Source: Solidesulfovibrio alcoholivorans DSM 5433 (GTDB lineage: Bacteria; Desulfobacterota; Desulfovibrionia; Desulfovibrionales; Desulfovibrionaceae). From it: a stretch of DNA of 64,000 nucleotides. Below the pieces are notes generated by a model. The model searched no databases. It was not told the origin of the DNA and worked only from the letters and a program-made list of their open reading frames with translations. Position numbers and translations under genes: made by a program. The stretch is from NCBI RefSeq assembly GCF_000702665.1, contig NZ_JNJA01000009.1, positions 113,440-177,439 on the forward strand, in the 5' to 3' direction. This document shows, piece by piece, positions 8,228 through 17,525 of the stretch. Each line of letters opens with the position of its first letter. Positions within the stretch are counted from its first letter, which is position 1.

Positions 8228-9841
8228 TTATTCCTCCTCGTCCTCCATCCCCGGCAGGGGGTTTTGCCTGAGATCGGTGGTGCGTTTTTTCTCGCCATCG
8301 AGAATGAGCGCGTTGCCCACCAACTCATGCACGCCGGAGACGCCGACACCCGGGGCCCAGTAGTCGCACAGCGGCGGCAGGGTGGCGCGGTCGATGGCGC
8401 AGATGCAGGCCAGGTTGTTGACGCCGTGGCGATCGCGCACATACTTGACCGCATTGCCTCGGGGCAGGCCGCCGCGAAGGCGCGTTTCCGTGAACTCTTC
8501 GTTGTTGAGGCCCGCGCCGCCGCCGCAGCAGAAGGTCTGCTCGCGGATGGTGTTTTCGGGCATTTCGTAGAACTGGCGGCAGACGTTTTTCAGGATGTAG
8601 CGCGGCTCTTCCAGCAGGCCCATGCCGCGCGCGGTGTTGCAGGAGTCGTGGTAGGTGGTGACGAAGTTGTCGTTGCGGGACGGATCGAGCTTGAGCTTGC
8701 CGTTCTTGATGAGGTCGGCCGTGAACTCGCAGATGTGCAGCATCTTGGTGCCGGCGGCGGCGTCGAACTTGGTGCCGGTGATCGGCGAGACCGGGGCCTC
8801 CAGGAAGTCGGCCGGGCCGTTCATGGTCAGCATGTACTGGTTGATGACGCGCCACATGTGGCCGCACTCGCCGCCGAGGATCCACTTGACGCCCAGGCGT
8901 TTGGCCTCGGCGTACATCTTGGCGTTGAGCTTCTTCATCATCTTGTCCGAGGTGAACAGGCCGAAGTTGCCGCCCTCGGACGCGTACGTGCTCCAGGTGT
9001 AATCCAGTCCGAGGTAGTCGAACAGGATAATGTAGCCCATGTAGGTGTAGATGCCCGGGTCGGCGAAGATGTCACCGGAGGGCGTGATGAAGAGGATCTC
9101 ACAGCCCTTCTTGTTGACGTTGGGCCGGATGCGCTTGCCCGTGACTTCCTCGATGTCGTCGCAGAGGAAGTCCATCATGTCCTTGTAGGCGTGGGGCTGG
9201 ATGCCGAGGTGGTTGCCGGTGCGGTTGCAGTTGGCGGCCGGCTCGAGAATCCAGTTGATGTTGCAGCCCACTTCGTGCAGGAGCTCGCGCGCCATCATGG
9301 TGATCTCGGCGGTGTCGATGCCGTAGGGACAGAACAGCGAGCAGCGGCGGCATTCCGTGCACTGGTAGAAGTACATGAACCATTCTTTGATCACGTCTTC
9401 TTCCAGCTTGCGCGCGCCGGCCAGCTTGCCGAGCGCCTTGGCCGCGGCCGAGAACTCGCCCCGGTAGATGGAGCGCAAAAGTTCCGCGCGCAGCACCGGC
9501 ATGTTCTTCGGGTCGCCGCCGCCGATGAAGAAGTGGCACTTGTCGGCGCAGGCGCCGCAACGCACGCACACGTCCATGAAGATCTTGAGCGAGCGGTACT
9601 TTTTGAGCTTCTCGCGGAACTTCTCCATGACGATGCGCTGCCAGTCGGGCGGCAGCTTCCAGTCGTCGTCCATGGGGTTCCATTCGCGGGGATTGGGCAT
9701 GCCGAGGTACTTGAGGATGTCGGGCTTGCCCGGATAACTGAAATTGCCGGGACGAAACGCGGTCTTGGAATCCATCCAGGATTTGACCGGCGTCGTATAG
9801 TTGATCTTGATGAGTTCTTCCGGTGGCGGATACTTGGCCAT
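8228..9841 (-). CDS. dsrK: DsrK, HdrD-like catalytic subunit
   Basis: 537 residues. Two [4Fe-4S] motifs lie in the first third (CVRCGACADKC at about 90 and CTECRRCSLFCPYG at about 160). CCG-type motifs follow (GGECGHMWR at about 320 and FCCGGGAG at about 437), which in heterodisulfide reductases hold the noncubane catalytic cluster. DsrK is thought to reduce the DsrC trisulfide on the cytoplasmic face, with electrons from haem b of DsrM. There is no signal peptide. Order and strand match the canonical dsrMKJOP operon, with dsrM 48 bases upstream. Confidence 0.97.
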   Translation of the reverse strand: MAKYPPPEELIKINYTTPVKSWMDSKTAFRPGNFSYPGKPDILKYLGMPNPREWNPMDDDWKLPPDWQRIVMEKFREKLKKYRSLKIFMDVCVRCGACADKCHFFIGGGDPKNMPVLRAELLRSIYRGEFSAAAKALGKLAGARKLEEDVIKEWFMYFYQCTECRRCSLFCPYGIDTAEITMMARELLHEVGCNINWILEPAANCNRTGNHLGIQPHAYKDMMDFLCDDIEEVTGKRIRPNVNKKGCEILFITPSGDIFADPGIYTYMGYIILFDYLGLDYTWSTYASEGGNFGLFTSDKMMKKLNAKMYAEAKRLGVKWILGGECGHMWRVINQYMLTMNGPADFLEAPVSPITGTKFDAAAGTKMLHICEFTADLIKNGKLKLDPSRNDNFVTTYHDSCNTARGMGLLEEPRYILKNVCRQFYEMPENTIREQTFCCGGGAGLNNEEFTETRLRGGLPRGNAVKYVRDRHGVNNLACICAIDRATLPPLCDYWAPGVGVSGVHELVGNALILDGEKKRTTDLRQNPLPGMEDEEE

Positions 9842-9889
9842 GGTCGCTCCTCGCTTCTCTACCAGGATGATGATTGTGTTGCGGCCCGC

Positions 9890-10891
9890 TTAGGCCTCTT
9901 TTTCCACAGGGAGTCCGGCTTCGATCATCTTTTCGCGGAAGTCGTCCTCGTAGGCCTCGTACGAATGGGGCTTCACGGTCGGGTCGTTCCACGGATTGAC
10001 CCACATGGCGCGGCGGCTCATGTTCGGCACGACGCGGGTGGGCGAGAGAAAGACGCCGCCCATGTGCATGAGCTTGGAGAAGGGGAAGTAGATGAAAAGC
10101 GCGCACACCAGGGTGAGGTGAATGTAGACCGAGGGGTCGATCGCTTCCTTGGGCAGGTGGGGATGCAGGGTGACCAGCCCCATGGCCAGTTCCTTGACCG
10201 CGATGACGTCCACCTTGACCACGTAGCGCATCCAGATGCCGGAGAGCGCGATGGCGATGATGAGGAGCAGCGGAAAGTAATCCTGCATCAGCGAGATGTA
10301 GCGGACCTTGCCGTCGAAGACGCGGCGGGCCAGCAGGAAGAACAGGCCGAGCACGATCAGCGCGTCGGTCTGGTACAGCACCGGCAGGCCGATCTGCAGG
10401 ATGGAGTCGAAAAACTCCGTGACGTGCACGGCCCAGGGCACCGGCGCGAGGAAGAAGCGCAGGTGACGGATGAGGATGACCAAAAAGCAATAGTGGAAGA
10501 TGAGCGCGAACAGCCACAGGGACTTCTCGGAGCTGTACCCCACCTTGGGGCCGTCCTGCTGCAGCTTCACCGACGTATTGCGGAAAAGCGAACGGAAGGT
10601 CAGCACCTCGAAGACCATGCGCATGACGACCCCTTTGTTGTCATAGGGGTTGTCCCAGGGATTGTTCTTGATCCAGGGCAGCGATTTCTGCTGGCCGCCG
10701 GTGGTGGGGATGCAAAACGGCACCGGGCTCTTGGCCCAGTCCACGATGCGCAGGACGAATCCCACCATGAACACGATGATCGCGATGTACGGGAGCACGA
10801 TCCCGAACAACGCCCCCATCCCCATCCCGGCGCCCAGCCATGGGATGACGATGAGCGCCAGGACTGCGAGTAAGGAATAAAACGCTGCCAT
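9890..10891 (-). CDS. dsrM: DsrM, NarI-like membrane cytochrome b
   Basis: 333 residues with about six membrane segments; the first, residues 4-25, looks like an uncleaved signal anchor. Conserved histidines in segments around residues 125-230 (IFHYCF, RHLRFF, LHPHLP) fit di-haem b ligation, as in NarI/HdrE. It oxidises menaquinol and feeds DsrK. It follows the RsbRD-like gene by 38 bases with no terminator between, so that gene appears to lead the operon. Confidence 0.95.
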   Translation of the reverse strand: MAAFYSLLAVLALIVIPWLGAGMGMGALFGIVLPYIAIIVFMVGFVLRIVDWAKSPVPFCIPTTGGQQKSLPWIKNNPWDNPYDNKGVVMRMVFEVLTFRSLFRNTSVKLQQDGPKVGYSSEKSLWLFALIFHYCFLVILIRHLRFFLAPVPWAVHVTEFFDSILQIGLPVLYQTDALIVLGLFFLLARRVFDGKVRYISLMQDYFPLLLIIAIALSGIWMRYVVKVDVIAVKELAMGLVTLHPHLPKEAIDPSVYIHLTLVCALFIYFPFSKLMHMGGVFLSPTRVVPNMSRRAMWVNPWNDPTVKPHSYEAYEDDFREKMIEAGLPVEKEA

Positions 10892-10929
10892 GTACCCTCA
10901 CCTCGTTAAAGGTTTGCCCGAAACGCGCC

Positions 10930-11469
10930 TCACGGTTCCTCTCCCTCGGCGGAGAAGTCGCAGACGAGGTTGGCCCGCTTGAGGAGCCGGTCATATTGTT
11001 TCTTGATCTGGGTGATCCGCAGCTCGACGATCTTCGCCCGGCACTGGCAGTAGATGTCGAATGCGAGCAGGGCCAGAACGTCGATGGCCGACTCCAGCGC
11101 GAGCAGTTCCACGAACAGGTCGTGCTCGACCACTTTTTCCCACAGCGTTTCGCGCACGGCCTTCTTCAGCAGGTAGATGAACGCCGTGGCCTGGGACGGG
11201 GTGAAGTCCTGCACGGCCCGCACCCGCACGATCTCGTCGAGCATGGGCGCGAAGACCTCGGCCTGGGGGCAATCGCCGCACCCGGCCAGGGCCACCACGA
11301 TGCCCCGCATGCCAGCCTCGAACTTGTGCCGCACGGGATTGGCGAACGGGTCGTCCTTTTTCTTCCACAATACCGCCGTATTCTCGGCGTAGGTGCCCAT
11401 GATCAGATCGAACCACCGGTCAAGGATGGCCTTCTGCTCAAGGACCAGGAAATCCGCCAGTTTGAGCAT
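10930..11469 (-). CDS. RsbRD N-terminal-domain protein leading the dsrMKJOP operon
   Basis: 179 residues from the ATG at 11469, which has AAAGGA eight bases upstream. A GTG at 11490 is in frame but would run through this ribosome-binding site. The helical sequence (LADFLVLEQKAILDRWFDLI at the start, then FANPVRHKFEAG) matches the RsbRD N-terminal domain, a non-haem globin-like fold of stressosome proteins. The usual C-terminal STAS domain is absent. The position directly upstream of dsrM suggests a sensory or regulatory role for the complex. This is inference from context. A CGDCPQ segment offers two cysteines that could be redox-active. Confidence 0.8.
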   Translation of the reverse strand: MLKLADFLVLEQKAILDRWFDLIMGTYAENTAVLWKKKDDPFANPVRHKFEAGMRGIVVALAGCGDCPQAEVFAPMLDEIVRVRAVQDFTPSQATAFIYLLKKAVRETLWEKVVEHDLFVELLALESAIDVLALLAFDIYCQCRAKIVELRITQIKKQYDRLLKRANLVCDFSAEGEEP

Positions 11470-11636
11470 GAAAAAAGTCCTTTTCTTCACAATCGCTTAA
11501 CAGGCTGATTCCTTATCAGAAAAGCACAAATTGTAAAGGTCGGGCTGCCGCAGGAAGGGGCTTGCAACCCCGTGAAATCCCACTCCTTGCATGGCGCAGG
11601 GGAAATTTGCTATTTTCGGAAAAAAAGAAGCGGCCC

Positions 11637-12152
11637 ATGAAAATACCCCCCAGACAGCAGGATATCCTCAAGGCCGCCGCGGCCTTCGCCTCGGTGGAAC
11701 GCTACCAGGGAACCCTGCCCAGGCGGCAGGCCCTGCTCTATGCCAAGGAAGACCTCCGCGCCCTGGACGACGCGGGACTGCTCGAGTGCATCAAGCTGTC
11801 CTATCCCTGCGGCAGGTCCATGGCCGGCTGGCGGCTGACCGAGGCGGGCAGGCTGGCCCTGCCCGAGCCCGAAGCGGCGGACGAGCCCGAACTTCTGCCC
11901 GAGCACCTGCGCATCCTAAACGATGTCTACCACTATTCGCGCCTCTCGGCGTATCGCGGCATGATGCCCCAGGATCTGGCCCGGCGGCTGTTCGACAAGG
12001 ACGACTTGGAAGACCTCTTCACCCACGGCTACCTGCTGCGCATCCGCATCAAGACGGAAGGCAAGGCCAAGGGCTGGGTGGTCTCCAACAAGGGGCTCTG
12101 CGCCCTGCGCCGCAGCCAGGGCAAGGCCGACGCGGACAAGGTGCATGCCTAG
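11637..12152 (+). CDS. Hypothetical protein, possible winged-helix repeats
   Basis: 171 residues from the ATG at 11637. A TTG 75 bases earlier is in frame, but the protein reads naturally from MKIPPRQQDILKAAAAF. Two similar segments (about 5-70 and 90-165) each contain a 'LDDAGLLE.I...' or 'FTHGYLLRIRIK' turn and end in GWRLTEAGRLAL or GWVVSNKGLCAL. This pattern resembles winged-helix wings at the end of MarR/PadR-like folds. The resemblance is weak and I propose no target. The gene runs divergently from the RsbRD-dsr operon, with 167 bases between the starts. Confidence 0.7.
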   Translation: MKIPPRQQDILKAAAAFASVERYQGTLPRRQALLYAKEDLRALDDAGLLECIKLSYPCGRSMAGWRLTEAGRLALPEPEAADEPELLPEHLRILNDVYHYSRLSAYRGMMPQDLARRLFDKDDLEDLFTHGYLLRIRIKTEGKAKGWVVSNKGLCALRRSQGKADADKVHA

Positions 12153-12225
12153 GCCGGCCGCCCCGCGCGCAACACCGCGTTCCCGCCATTCCCGCCACGT
12201 CTGAACAGCTCCACGTCGCGCGGAA

Positions 12226-12274
12226 GCGGGGAGCGAGGACCACGCCCTTTCCGGCCGCGCCCTCGCTCCCCCGC
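12226..12274. terminator. Possible bidirectional hairpin terminator
   Basis: Arms GCGGGGAGCGAGG and CCTCGCTCCCCCGC flank about 21 bases between two convergent genes. There is no T-run, so this is a structural guess. Confidence 0.4.
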
Positions 12275-12289
12275 CGACGCCGGCCGGCC

Positions 12290-12682
12290 TCAGCGGGCGG
12301 CCCGACCCGTGCCATGGTAGATCTTGGACTCGGTCTTTTCCGGCTTCTTCTGCAAATACTTGTACGTGTTGCCCGCGACTTCCGCGAAGCGGGACAAAAT
12401 CGCCGGCAAATCGGATTCCCGCAACGCGTCGGCCAGGGGCGGATGGGCGGCGAGACGCGCCGAAAGCGCGTACCCCGGAGCCTGATCCGGCGTCAGCGCG
12501 ATATCCTCGTAGTACACGTCGAACTCTCCGCCCTGCCCGGCCAGCACACCGTTGACGAGCTGCAACATGCTGTAGACGAAAAACTTCTGCACGTCGGCCG
12601 AAGACTCGGCCAACCCCATGCTTTCGCGAAACTTCGGGGCCACTTCGCGTTCCAGCTTGGTGAACGAATCGAACCTGCTCAT
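12290..12682 (-). CDS. Small hypothetical protein
   Basis: 130 residues from the ATG at 12682, preceded by a strong GGAGGT five bases upstream. Longer in-frame starts run through this site and give an Arg-rich, unlikely extension. The protein is soluble and mixed helical, with a conserved-looking core (TKLEREVAPKFRESMG, then VQKFFVYSMLQLVNGV). No domain is recognised. It is probably cytoplasmic and stands just upstream of the convergent hairpin. Function unknown. Confidence 0.7.
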   Translation of the reverse strand: MSRFDSFTKLEREVAPKFRESMGLAESSADVQKFFVYSMLQLVNGVLAGQGGEFDVYYEDIALTPDQAPGYALSARLAAHPPLADALRESDLPAILSRFAEVAGNTYKYLQKKPEKTESKIYHGTGRAAR

Positions 12683-12774
12683 AGGACCTCCCGGGTTGGG
12701 GTTCCCTTCCCCATAGCGCACAATCGCGGCGATGGGGAGTGAGCAGGCAAAGAATTCGGAAATGCCCGGCGCGA

Positions 12775-13032
12775 CTAGAATTCGCCGCGCAGGCTCGCGG
12801 CCTCGGGCCGGTGCGGACTCCAGGACAGCCGCACGTCCAGCCCCTCGCGGTCGCTGGCCTGGCTCGCGCGGATCTCCACGTCGAGCATCACCGCCGGCGA
12901 CAGGTGCATGGACACCCGCCCGGCCGAGAGCCCCAGGCTGCCCGCGCGCAGTTCCTGCGCCAGCCGTTCCAACCTGTCCGCCGCTTCCCAAACGCCCATC
13001 ACCCCGCCCATGCGGGCCGTTTTCGTGCTCAT
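12775..13032 (-). CDS. Amphi-Trp domain protein
   Basis: 85 residues. The layout is EAADRLERLAQELRAGSLGL, then short beta strands, ending in LDVRLSWSP. It fits the small amphi-Trp family, whose members pair an amphipathic helix with a strand carrying a conserved Trp (here Trp in LSWSP). The biochemical role of the family is not established. It ends 77 bases after pncC starts on the same strand, so the two may be co-transcribed. Confidence 0.65.
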   Translation of the reverse strand: MSTKTARMGGVMGVWEAADRLERLAQELRAGSLGLSAGRVSMHLSPAVMLDVEIRASQASDREGLDVRLSWSPHRPEAASLRGEF

Positions 13033-13108
13033 AGACGCCTCCCCGGCCGCCTGTCGACGGCCATGCCGCGTCCTACCCGACGCGGATGACCGGCCGGCGT
13101 CGGCGCGG

Positions 13109-13630
13109 TTACGGCCGCATGGATTCGTCCGCCCCGGCCTCGCGGGCTCCGGCGGTCATGGCCAGCACCCCGGCCATGGCTTCGTGCGCGGCCTGGCGCT
13201 TGACGGCCAGCCGGTCGCCGTCGAACTGAAAACGCTTGACCGCCACGCCCTCCGGGCCGTCCCAGGCCATCCAGACCGTGCCCACGGGCTTTTGCGGCGT
13301 GCCGCCCGTGGGCCCGGCCACGCCGCTTATGGCCACGGCCACGTCGGCGCGCATGACGCCGCGCACGCCCCGGGCCATGGCCAGCACCGTCTCCCGGCTG
13401 ACCGCGCCGCTGGCATCGAGCGTCGCCTGGGAAACGCCCAGCACGTCGCGCTTGACCGCGTTGGCGTAGGCCACCACCGCGCCGTTGAACCATGCCGAAG
13501 CGCCGGACGCGTCCGTAAGCACGCTCGCGAGCAGCCCGCCCGTGCACGATTCGGCGCAGCCAAGCGTCCAGCCCCGCGCCACGAGGGCCTCGCCGAGCCT
13601 TGCGGCCACCTCCTGCAACTTCTCCCGCAT
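13109..13630 (-). CDS. pncC: Nicotinamide-nucleotide amidohydrolase (CinA C-terminal domain)
   Basis: 173 residues, the length of the stand-alone CinA C-terminal family. The motif CAESCTGGLL near residue 26 carries the catalytic serine, and VAISGVAGPTGGT (about 108-120) completes the active site. The enzyme deamidates nicotinamide mononucleotide to nicotinic acid mononucleotide in pyridine-nucleotide salvage. There is no N-terminal COG1058 domain, so this is the short form. It is divergent from serS across a 330-base gap. Confidence 0.93.
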   Translation of the reverse strand: MREKLQEVAARLGEALVARGWTLGCAESCTGGLLASVLTDASGASAWFNGAVVAYANAVKRDVLGVSQATLDASGAVSRETVLAMARGVRGVMRADVAVAISGVAGPTGGTPQKPVGTVWMAWDGPEGVAVKRFQFDGDRLAVKRQAAHEAMAGVLAMTAGAREAGADESMRP

Positions 13631-13785
13631 ACGCTCCCCCTTGCATCGCTTCGTTACCCCGACTAGCCGATTCCCCTGCCCTTGTCACCGCCACGACGCC
13701 CCTCGCCGTTTCAACAATATTGTCATTCCCCACCTCCAGGAGCGGTCCCGTCGACCGACCTCTCCCACGACACGGCCACTCTCCC

Positions 13786-13840
13786 CCTTCCTGGGTGGTC
13801 GAGGAGGGAATCATCCTCTCCTGGCCGCCGGGGCATTCTC
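13786..13840. repeat. Small G-run palindromic repeat, copy 3
   Basis: On the minus strand it reads ATGCCCCGGCGGCCAGGAG, a short GATGATT centre, then CCCTCCTCGACCACCC. This is the same layout as the copies near 15.5, 23.2 and 30.3 kb. It lies in the 330-base gap (13631-13960) between divergent pncC and serS, the only copy placed between two gene starts. The rest of the gap is C/T-rich and shows nothing else I can name. The serS ribosome-binding site (AAAGGAG) is at its end. Confidence 0.65.
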
Positions 13841-13960
13841 CCCTCCTCTCCCCCATCGCCCATCCCCCTCCATCCTTCCATTCCACCATTCCCCTTCCCT
13901 TGACGCGGCAAACGCGGGCCGCGTACATGGCCTTGCCGACCGCCATCAAAGGAGCGAGAC

Positions 13961-15250
13961 ATGCTGGACCTCAAATTCGTGCGCCAAAACCCGCAGGCCG
14001 TTGCCGACGGCATGGCGCGCAGGCGTTTTCCCCTGGACCTTCCCGCCTTCCTGGCCCTGGAGGAGAGGCGGCGCGAAATCATCACCGAGGTGGAGCGCAA
14101 GAAAAGCCAGCGCAACGCGGCCTCGGCGGAAGTGGCCAAGATCAAGCGCGCCGGCGGCGATGCCGCGCACGTGCTCTCCGGCCTCGGCGCGCTGTCCGAC
14201 GAGATCAAGGCGCTGGATGAAAAGACCAAGGAAGTGGACGCGCAAGTGAGCGAGTGGCTGCTCGGCGTGCCCAACATCCCCCACGCCACCACCCCGGACG
14301 GGGCCGGCGAGACGGACAACCCGGTCCTGCGCCTGAACGGCCAGCCGCGCGCCTTCGATTTTCCCATCCGCGAGCACCAGGACGTGGGCACGGCACTCGG
14401 CGGGCTCGATTTCGAACGTGCGGCCAAGCTCTCGGGCGCGCGCTTCGTGGTGCTGCGCGGCCAGCTCGCCCGGCTCGAACGCGCCCTGGCGGCGTTCATG
14501 TGCGACACGCACATCCGCGAGCACGGCTATACGGAAGTGGCCACGCCCTACATCGTCAACGCCGAGAGCCTGCGCGGCACGGGACAGCTGCCGAAGTTCG
14601 CCGAGGACCTGTTCAAGCTCGAAGGCATGGCCTCCTACCTCATCCCCACGGCCGAGGTGCCGGTGACCAACCTGCACCGGGGCGAGGTGCTGCCCGAAGC
14701 GGCGCTGCCAACGGCCTACGTCTGCCACACCCAGTGCTTCCGCTCCGAGGCCGGCTCCTACGGCAAGGACACGAAAGGGATCATTCGCCTGCACCAGTTC
14801 GGCAAGGTGGAACTCGTGCGCCTGGTCCATCCGGACACTTCCTACGACGAGCTCGAAAAGCTCACGGGCCACGCCGAGGCCATCCTGCAAAAGCTCGACC
14901 TGCCCTACCGCGTCATTGCGCTGTGCACCGGCGACCTGGGCTTTTCCTCGGCCAAGACCTACGACCTGGAAGTCTGGCTGCCGGGCCAGGACAAGTACCG
15001 CGAAATTTCCTCGTGCTCCAATTTCGAGGATTTCCAGGCGCGCCGCGCGGACATCCGCTTCAAGCCCGAAGGCGGCAAGAAGACCGCGCTGGTGCATACG
15101 TTAAACGGTTCGGGCCTCGCCATCGGCCGGACCATGGCCGCGATCCTGGAAAACTACCTGCAAAAGGACGGTTCGGTGACGGTACCCAAGGTCCTTGTGC
15201 CGTACATGGGCGGCCTCGAGAGCATCGAACCGGAAGGGAAGCCGGCATGA
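13961..15250 (+). CDS. serS: Seryl-tRNA synthetase
   Basis: 429 residues, normal length. The N-terminal antiparallel coiled-coil arm (about 30-100, rich in Glu/Arg/Lys/Ala) grips the long variable arm of tRNA-Ser. The class II core has the [12 protein letters not shown] loop, motif 2 with [15 protein letters not shown] (about 262-276), and motif 3 with [13 protein letters not shown] (about 384). It charges tRNA-Ser in the cytoplasm. ATG with AAAGGAG upstream. The stop overlaps the ATG of the next small gene by four bases, so the two are translationally coupled. Confidence 0.97.
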   Translation: MLDLKFVRQNPQAVADGMARRRFPLDLPAFLALEERRREIITEVERKKSQRNAASAEVAKIKRAGGDAAHVLSGLGALSDEIKALDEKTKEVDAQVSEWLLGVPNIPHATTPDGAGETDNPVLRLNGQPRAFDFPIREHQDVGTALGGLDFERAAKLSGARFVVLRGQLARLERALAAFMCDTHIREHGYTEVATPYIVNAESLRGTGQLPKFAEDLFKLEGMASYLIPTAEVPVTNLHRGEVLPEAALPTAYVCHTQCFRSEAGSYGKDTKGIIRLHQFGKVELVRLVHPDTSYDELEKLTGHAEAILQKLDLPYRVIALCTGDLGFSSAKTYDLEVWLPGQDKYREISSCSNFEDFQARRADIRFKPEGGKKTALVHTLNGSGLAIGRTMAAILENYLQKDGSVTVPKVLVPYMGGLESIEPEGKPA

Positions 15251-15432
15251 ACAGCGACAAGCGTCAGGAATTCAAGGAAGCCCTCAAACGCGGCCTGCTC
15301 ATCGGCGGCGCGGTGGGCGTCCTTGGCGGGCTTTTTTTCATGGACATCCGCCGAGGCCTGATCCTCGGCCTCGTGGGCGGCTTCTTCGCCGTGCTCACCC
15401 GCCGCGCCATCGACAAGCGCAAAGGAAGGTAG
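15247..15432 (+). CDS. Small two-helix membrane protein coupled to serS
   Basis: 61 residues. The start codon lies in an ATGA overlap with the serS stop. A charged head ([16 protein letters not shown]) leads to two hydrophobic segments (about 17-33 and 38-51), split by MDIRRG and ending in [10 protein letters not shown]. This predicts a hairpin in the inner membrane with both ends cytoplasmic. I do not recognise the family. The tight overlap and clean two-helix pattern argue that it is a real gene. Confidence 0.7.
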   Translation: MNSDKRQEFKEALKRGLLIGGAVGVLGGLFFMDIRRGLILGLVGGFFAVLTRRAIDKRKGR

Positions 15433-15475
15433 GGGAGAGAGGGGAGAAGAGGGGGGGGAGGGAGAGAGAAGAGAA

Positions 15476-15532
15476 GATGCCTCCGGCGGCCAGGAGGGGC
15501 CGAGGGCCCCTCCTGGACCACCCCGAAAGGGA
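15476..15532. repeat. Small G-run palindromic repeat, copy 4
   Basis: GATGCCTCCGGCGGCC, then GGAGGGG...CCCCTCC, then GGACCACCCCGAAAGG. A purine-only tract of about 45 bases precedes it, as also before the copy at 30.3 kb. It lies between the convergent small membrane gene and the TolC-family gene. Confidence 0.75.
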
Positions 15533-15591
15533 GAGCTCAAAAGCGGTCACACGCGCGCCGCGACGCCACCCAATGTTACTGCGCCGCATAA

Positions 15592-15625
15592 AAAAGGGCG
15601 GGAGGCCGTGGCCCCCGCCCTTTTG
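15592..15625. terminator. Bidirectional rho-independent terminator
   Basis: AAAAGGGCGGG...CCCGCCCTTTT with A and T runs on both sides forms a terminator on either strand. It closes the TolC-family gene on the minus strand and probably serS and its partner on the plus strand. Confidence 0.8.
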
Positions 15626-15645
15626 ACTTTGCGGCGAACGGCTGC

Positions 15646-17283
15646 CTAGTTGGCGGCCAGATTCAGGTTCTTGATGCCCATGGCCACGTAGATGTCTGCC
15701 AGGGCACTCTGGTAGTCGGTGAGCGCCTGGGTCAGGTTGTATTCGGCGGTGCTCACGCGGGCCTGGGCGTCGAGCACGTCGGTGCTGGTGCCGACCTGCG
15801 CCTGGTAGCGGGCCACGGCCATGCGGTAGCCTTCACGCGAGGCCTCCAGCGCCGTGCGCGCCACGGAAATGCGCTTGGCCGCGTCCTGGATGTTGAGATA
15901 GCAGGTCTTGACCTGATAGCCGACATTGAGGCGCAGATTGGCCAGGTCGGCCTGCAGCTTTTTCACGCTCTCCCGGGCCGACTGCACGCCGAAGTAGGTC
16001 GAACCCCAGTCCCAGGCCTGCAGCGATGCCGTGATGCCGAAGGTCGAGGTCTCGGGCGTGGTGGAGCCGTCCATGTCGTGCAAGGCCAAGCCAGCGTCGT
16101 TGCCCTGCTTGGTGTAGGTCGCCTGGGCCTGCACCTGGGGATAGAAGGTGCTGGCCGCGATCTTGACGTCCTTTTCCGCCATCTGCACGGACTTGACGCC
16201 CATGTAGAGGTCGGGGCGCTGCTTGTAGGCCGTGTCCAGGCAGTCCTCGATGGACATGGCGAACGGCAGGTAGGTCAACTCGCCCACGTAGTTGGTCTGC
16301 TGGTTGAGCGGCAGGTTGAGCAGGGAATTGAGCTGGGCCGTCTGCACGAGCACGGCGTTTTGCGCCTTGAGCAGGTCCTGTTCGGCCTGGGCCAGGTCGG
16401 ATTCGGCCTGCAACACGTCGAGGCGGGGCTTGAGGCCGACGTCATAGTAGGCCTGCGCCACCTTGTACTGCGACTCCAGGCGGGCGACGGAGTCCTTGTT
16501 GCTCTGCACGTTGGCCCGGGCTTGCAGCAGGGTCAGGAACGCCTGCTGCACGGACTTGATGAGCGAAAGCTCCGTGTAGGTGATGTTGGCGGTGGCGTAA
16601 TCCTTCTGGAGCGCCGCCTTCTGATAGGTGCTTAAAAGCTTGAAGCCTGTAAAAAGCGGCTGGGTGGCCTGCAGCTGCAACTGGTAGAGATTCTGCCAGT
16701 AGCCTGTGCGGGCATGGACGGTGCGCGAAGTGGAAAGCGACGAGCCCGTCAGGTTGTTGAGGATCTGGTTGCCGGTCATGGTCTGGGTGGTGGTGCTGAC
16801 CACCTGGGCGTCGGTGCGCTGGAAGGCGTAACTGACCGTGCCCACGAACCCGAAATTGGAGATGGCCTGACGGCGGGCGTCCTCGGAACCCGAGAGCAGC
16901 GCACGGGCGGACTGCATCTGCGGGTTGGCGTCGAGGCCGCGCTGGACGCTCTTCTCCATGTCGATGGGATCGCCCTCGGCCTTGGGAGAGCCGGCCCCGA
17001 CAAGCGTGTGCTGGGTGAGGGCCGGATCGCTCTGCTGCTCCTTGACGAAATCGGGCAGGGGAATCTTCTGGATTTTGACTTCAAGGCCGTCGGCGGTGGC
17101 GGCGGCGTTCGGCGCGGCGGCGTCCGCATTGGGCTGACGCGCATAGCGCCTGGCCACCCGGTCGTTTCCGGTGGGGGCGGCAGCATCCTGGGCCAGGGCT
17201 TGGCCCTGGGCGACAAGCAGGCCGACGACCAGCACGCCCGCGATCCATACCAGATGGGACCTGCGCTTTGCTTTCAAAATCAT
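15646..17283 (-). CDS. TolC-family outer membrane efflux protein
   Basis: 545 residues from the ATG at 17283, which has GGAG nine bases upstream; ATGs at 17292 and 17298 are alternatives. A Lys/Arg-rich start and a hydrophobic stretch ending QALAQ form a Sec signal. After a variable linker of about 80 residues come two TolC repeats of long alpha-helical coiled coil with short strands (YPQVQAQATYT, VGYQVKTCYLNI, VARYQAQVGTSTDVLDAQ). TolC proteins form trimeric channels for tripartite efflux or type I secretion. No inner-membrane pump or adaptor gene is adjacent, so the partner is unknown. It is divergent from polA. Confidence 0.9.
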   Translation of the reverse strand: MILKAKRRSHLVWIAGVLVVGLLVAQGQALAQDAAAPTGNDRVARRYARQPNADAAAPNAAATADGLEVKIQKIPLPDFVKEQQSDPALTQHTLVGAGSPKAEGDPIDMEKSVQRGLDANPQMQSARALLSGSEDARRQAISNFGFVGTVSYAFQRTDAQVVSTTTQTMTGNQILNNLTGSSLSTSRTVHARTGYWQNLYQLQLQATQPLFTGFKLLSTYQKAALQKDYATANITYTELSLIKSVQQAFLTLLQARANVQSNKDSVARLESQYKVAQAYYDVGLKPRLDVLQAESDLAQAEQDLLKAQNAVLVQTAQLNSLLNLPLNQQTNYVGELTYLPFAMSIEDCLDTAYKQRPDLYMGVKSVQMAEKDVKIAASTFYPQVQAQATYTKQGNDAGLALHDMDGSTTPETSTFGITASLQAWDWGSTYFGVQSARESVKKLQADLANLRLNVGYQVKTCYLNIQDAAKRISVARTALEASREGYRMAVARYQAQVGTSTDVLDAQARVSTAEYNLTQALTDYQSALADIYVAMGIKNLNLAAN

Positions 17284-17525
17284 TGCGTCCATCTCCATGC
17301 CGGCGATTACCCGAAATCGGGCAATTTCCGATAATACAATTAATCCGGAATGTATAGCGTTGTGAACACGCATTCACCAAACTGACAAACAAGCCATCCA
17401 ATCGTATCAGACTACCCTTTTTGAATGGCTTTGTCGAGAGTCGGCGGCCAGCGGTTGCGCCCATGGCCGCCCTGCCGTAAAAAACCGGCCAGCGACGCGG
17501 CACGACGCCGCTGCGAAGGAGCCCC

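Noticed and set aside
8060..10873. 937-codon open frame on the plus strand opposite dsrK and dsrM
   Set aside because: It is the antisense shadow of two certain genes in GC-rich DNA; composition is biased to Gly, Val, Ala, His and Asp and no domain is visible.
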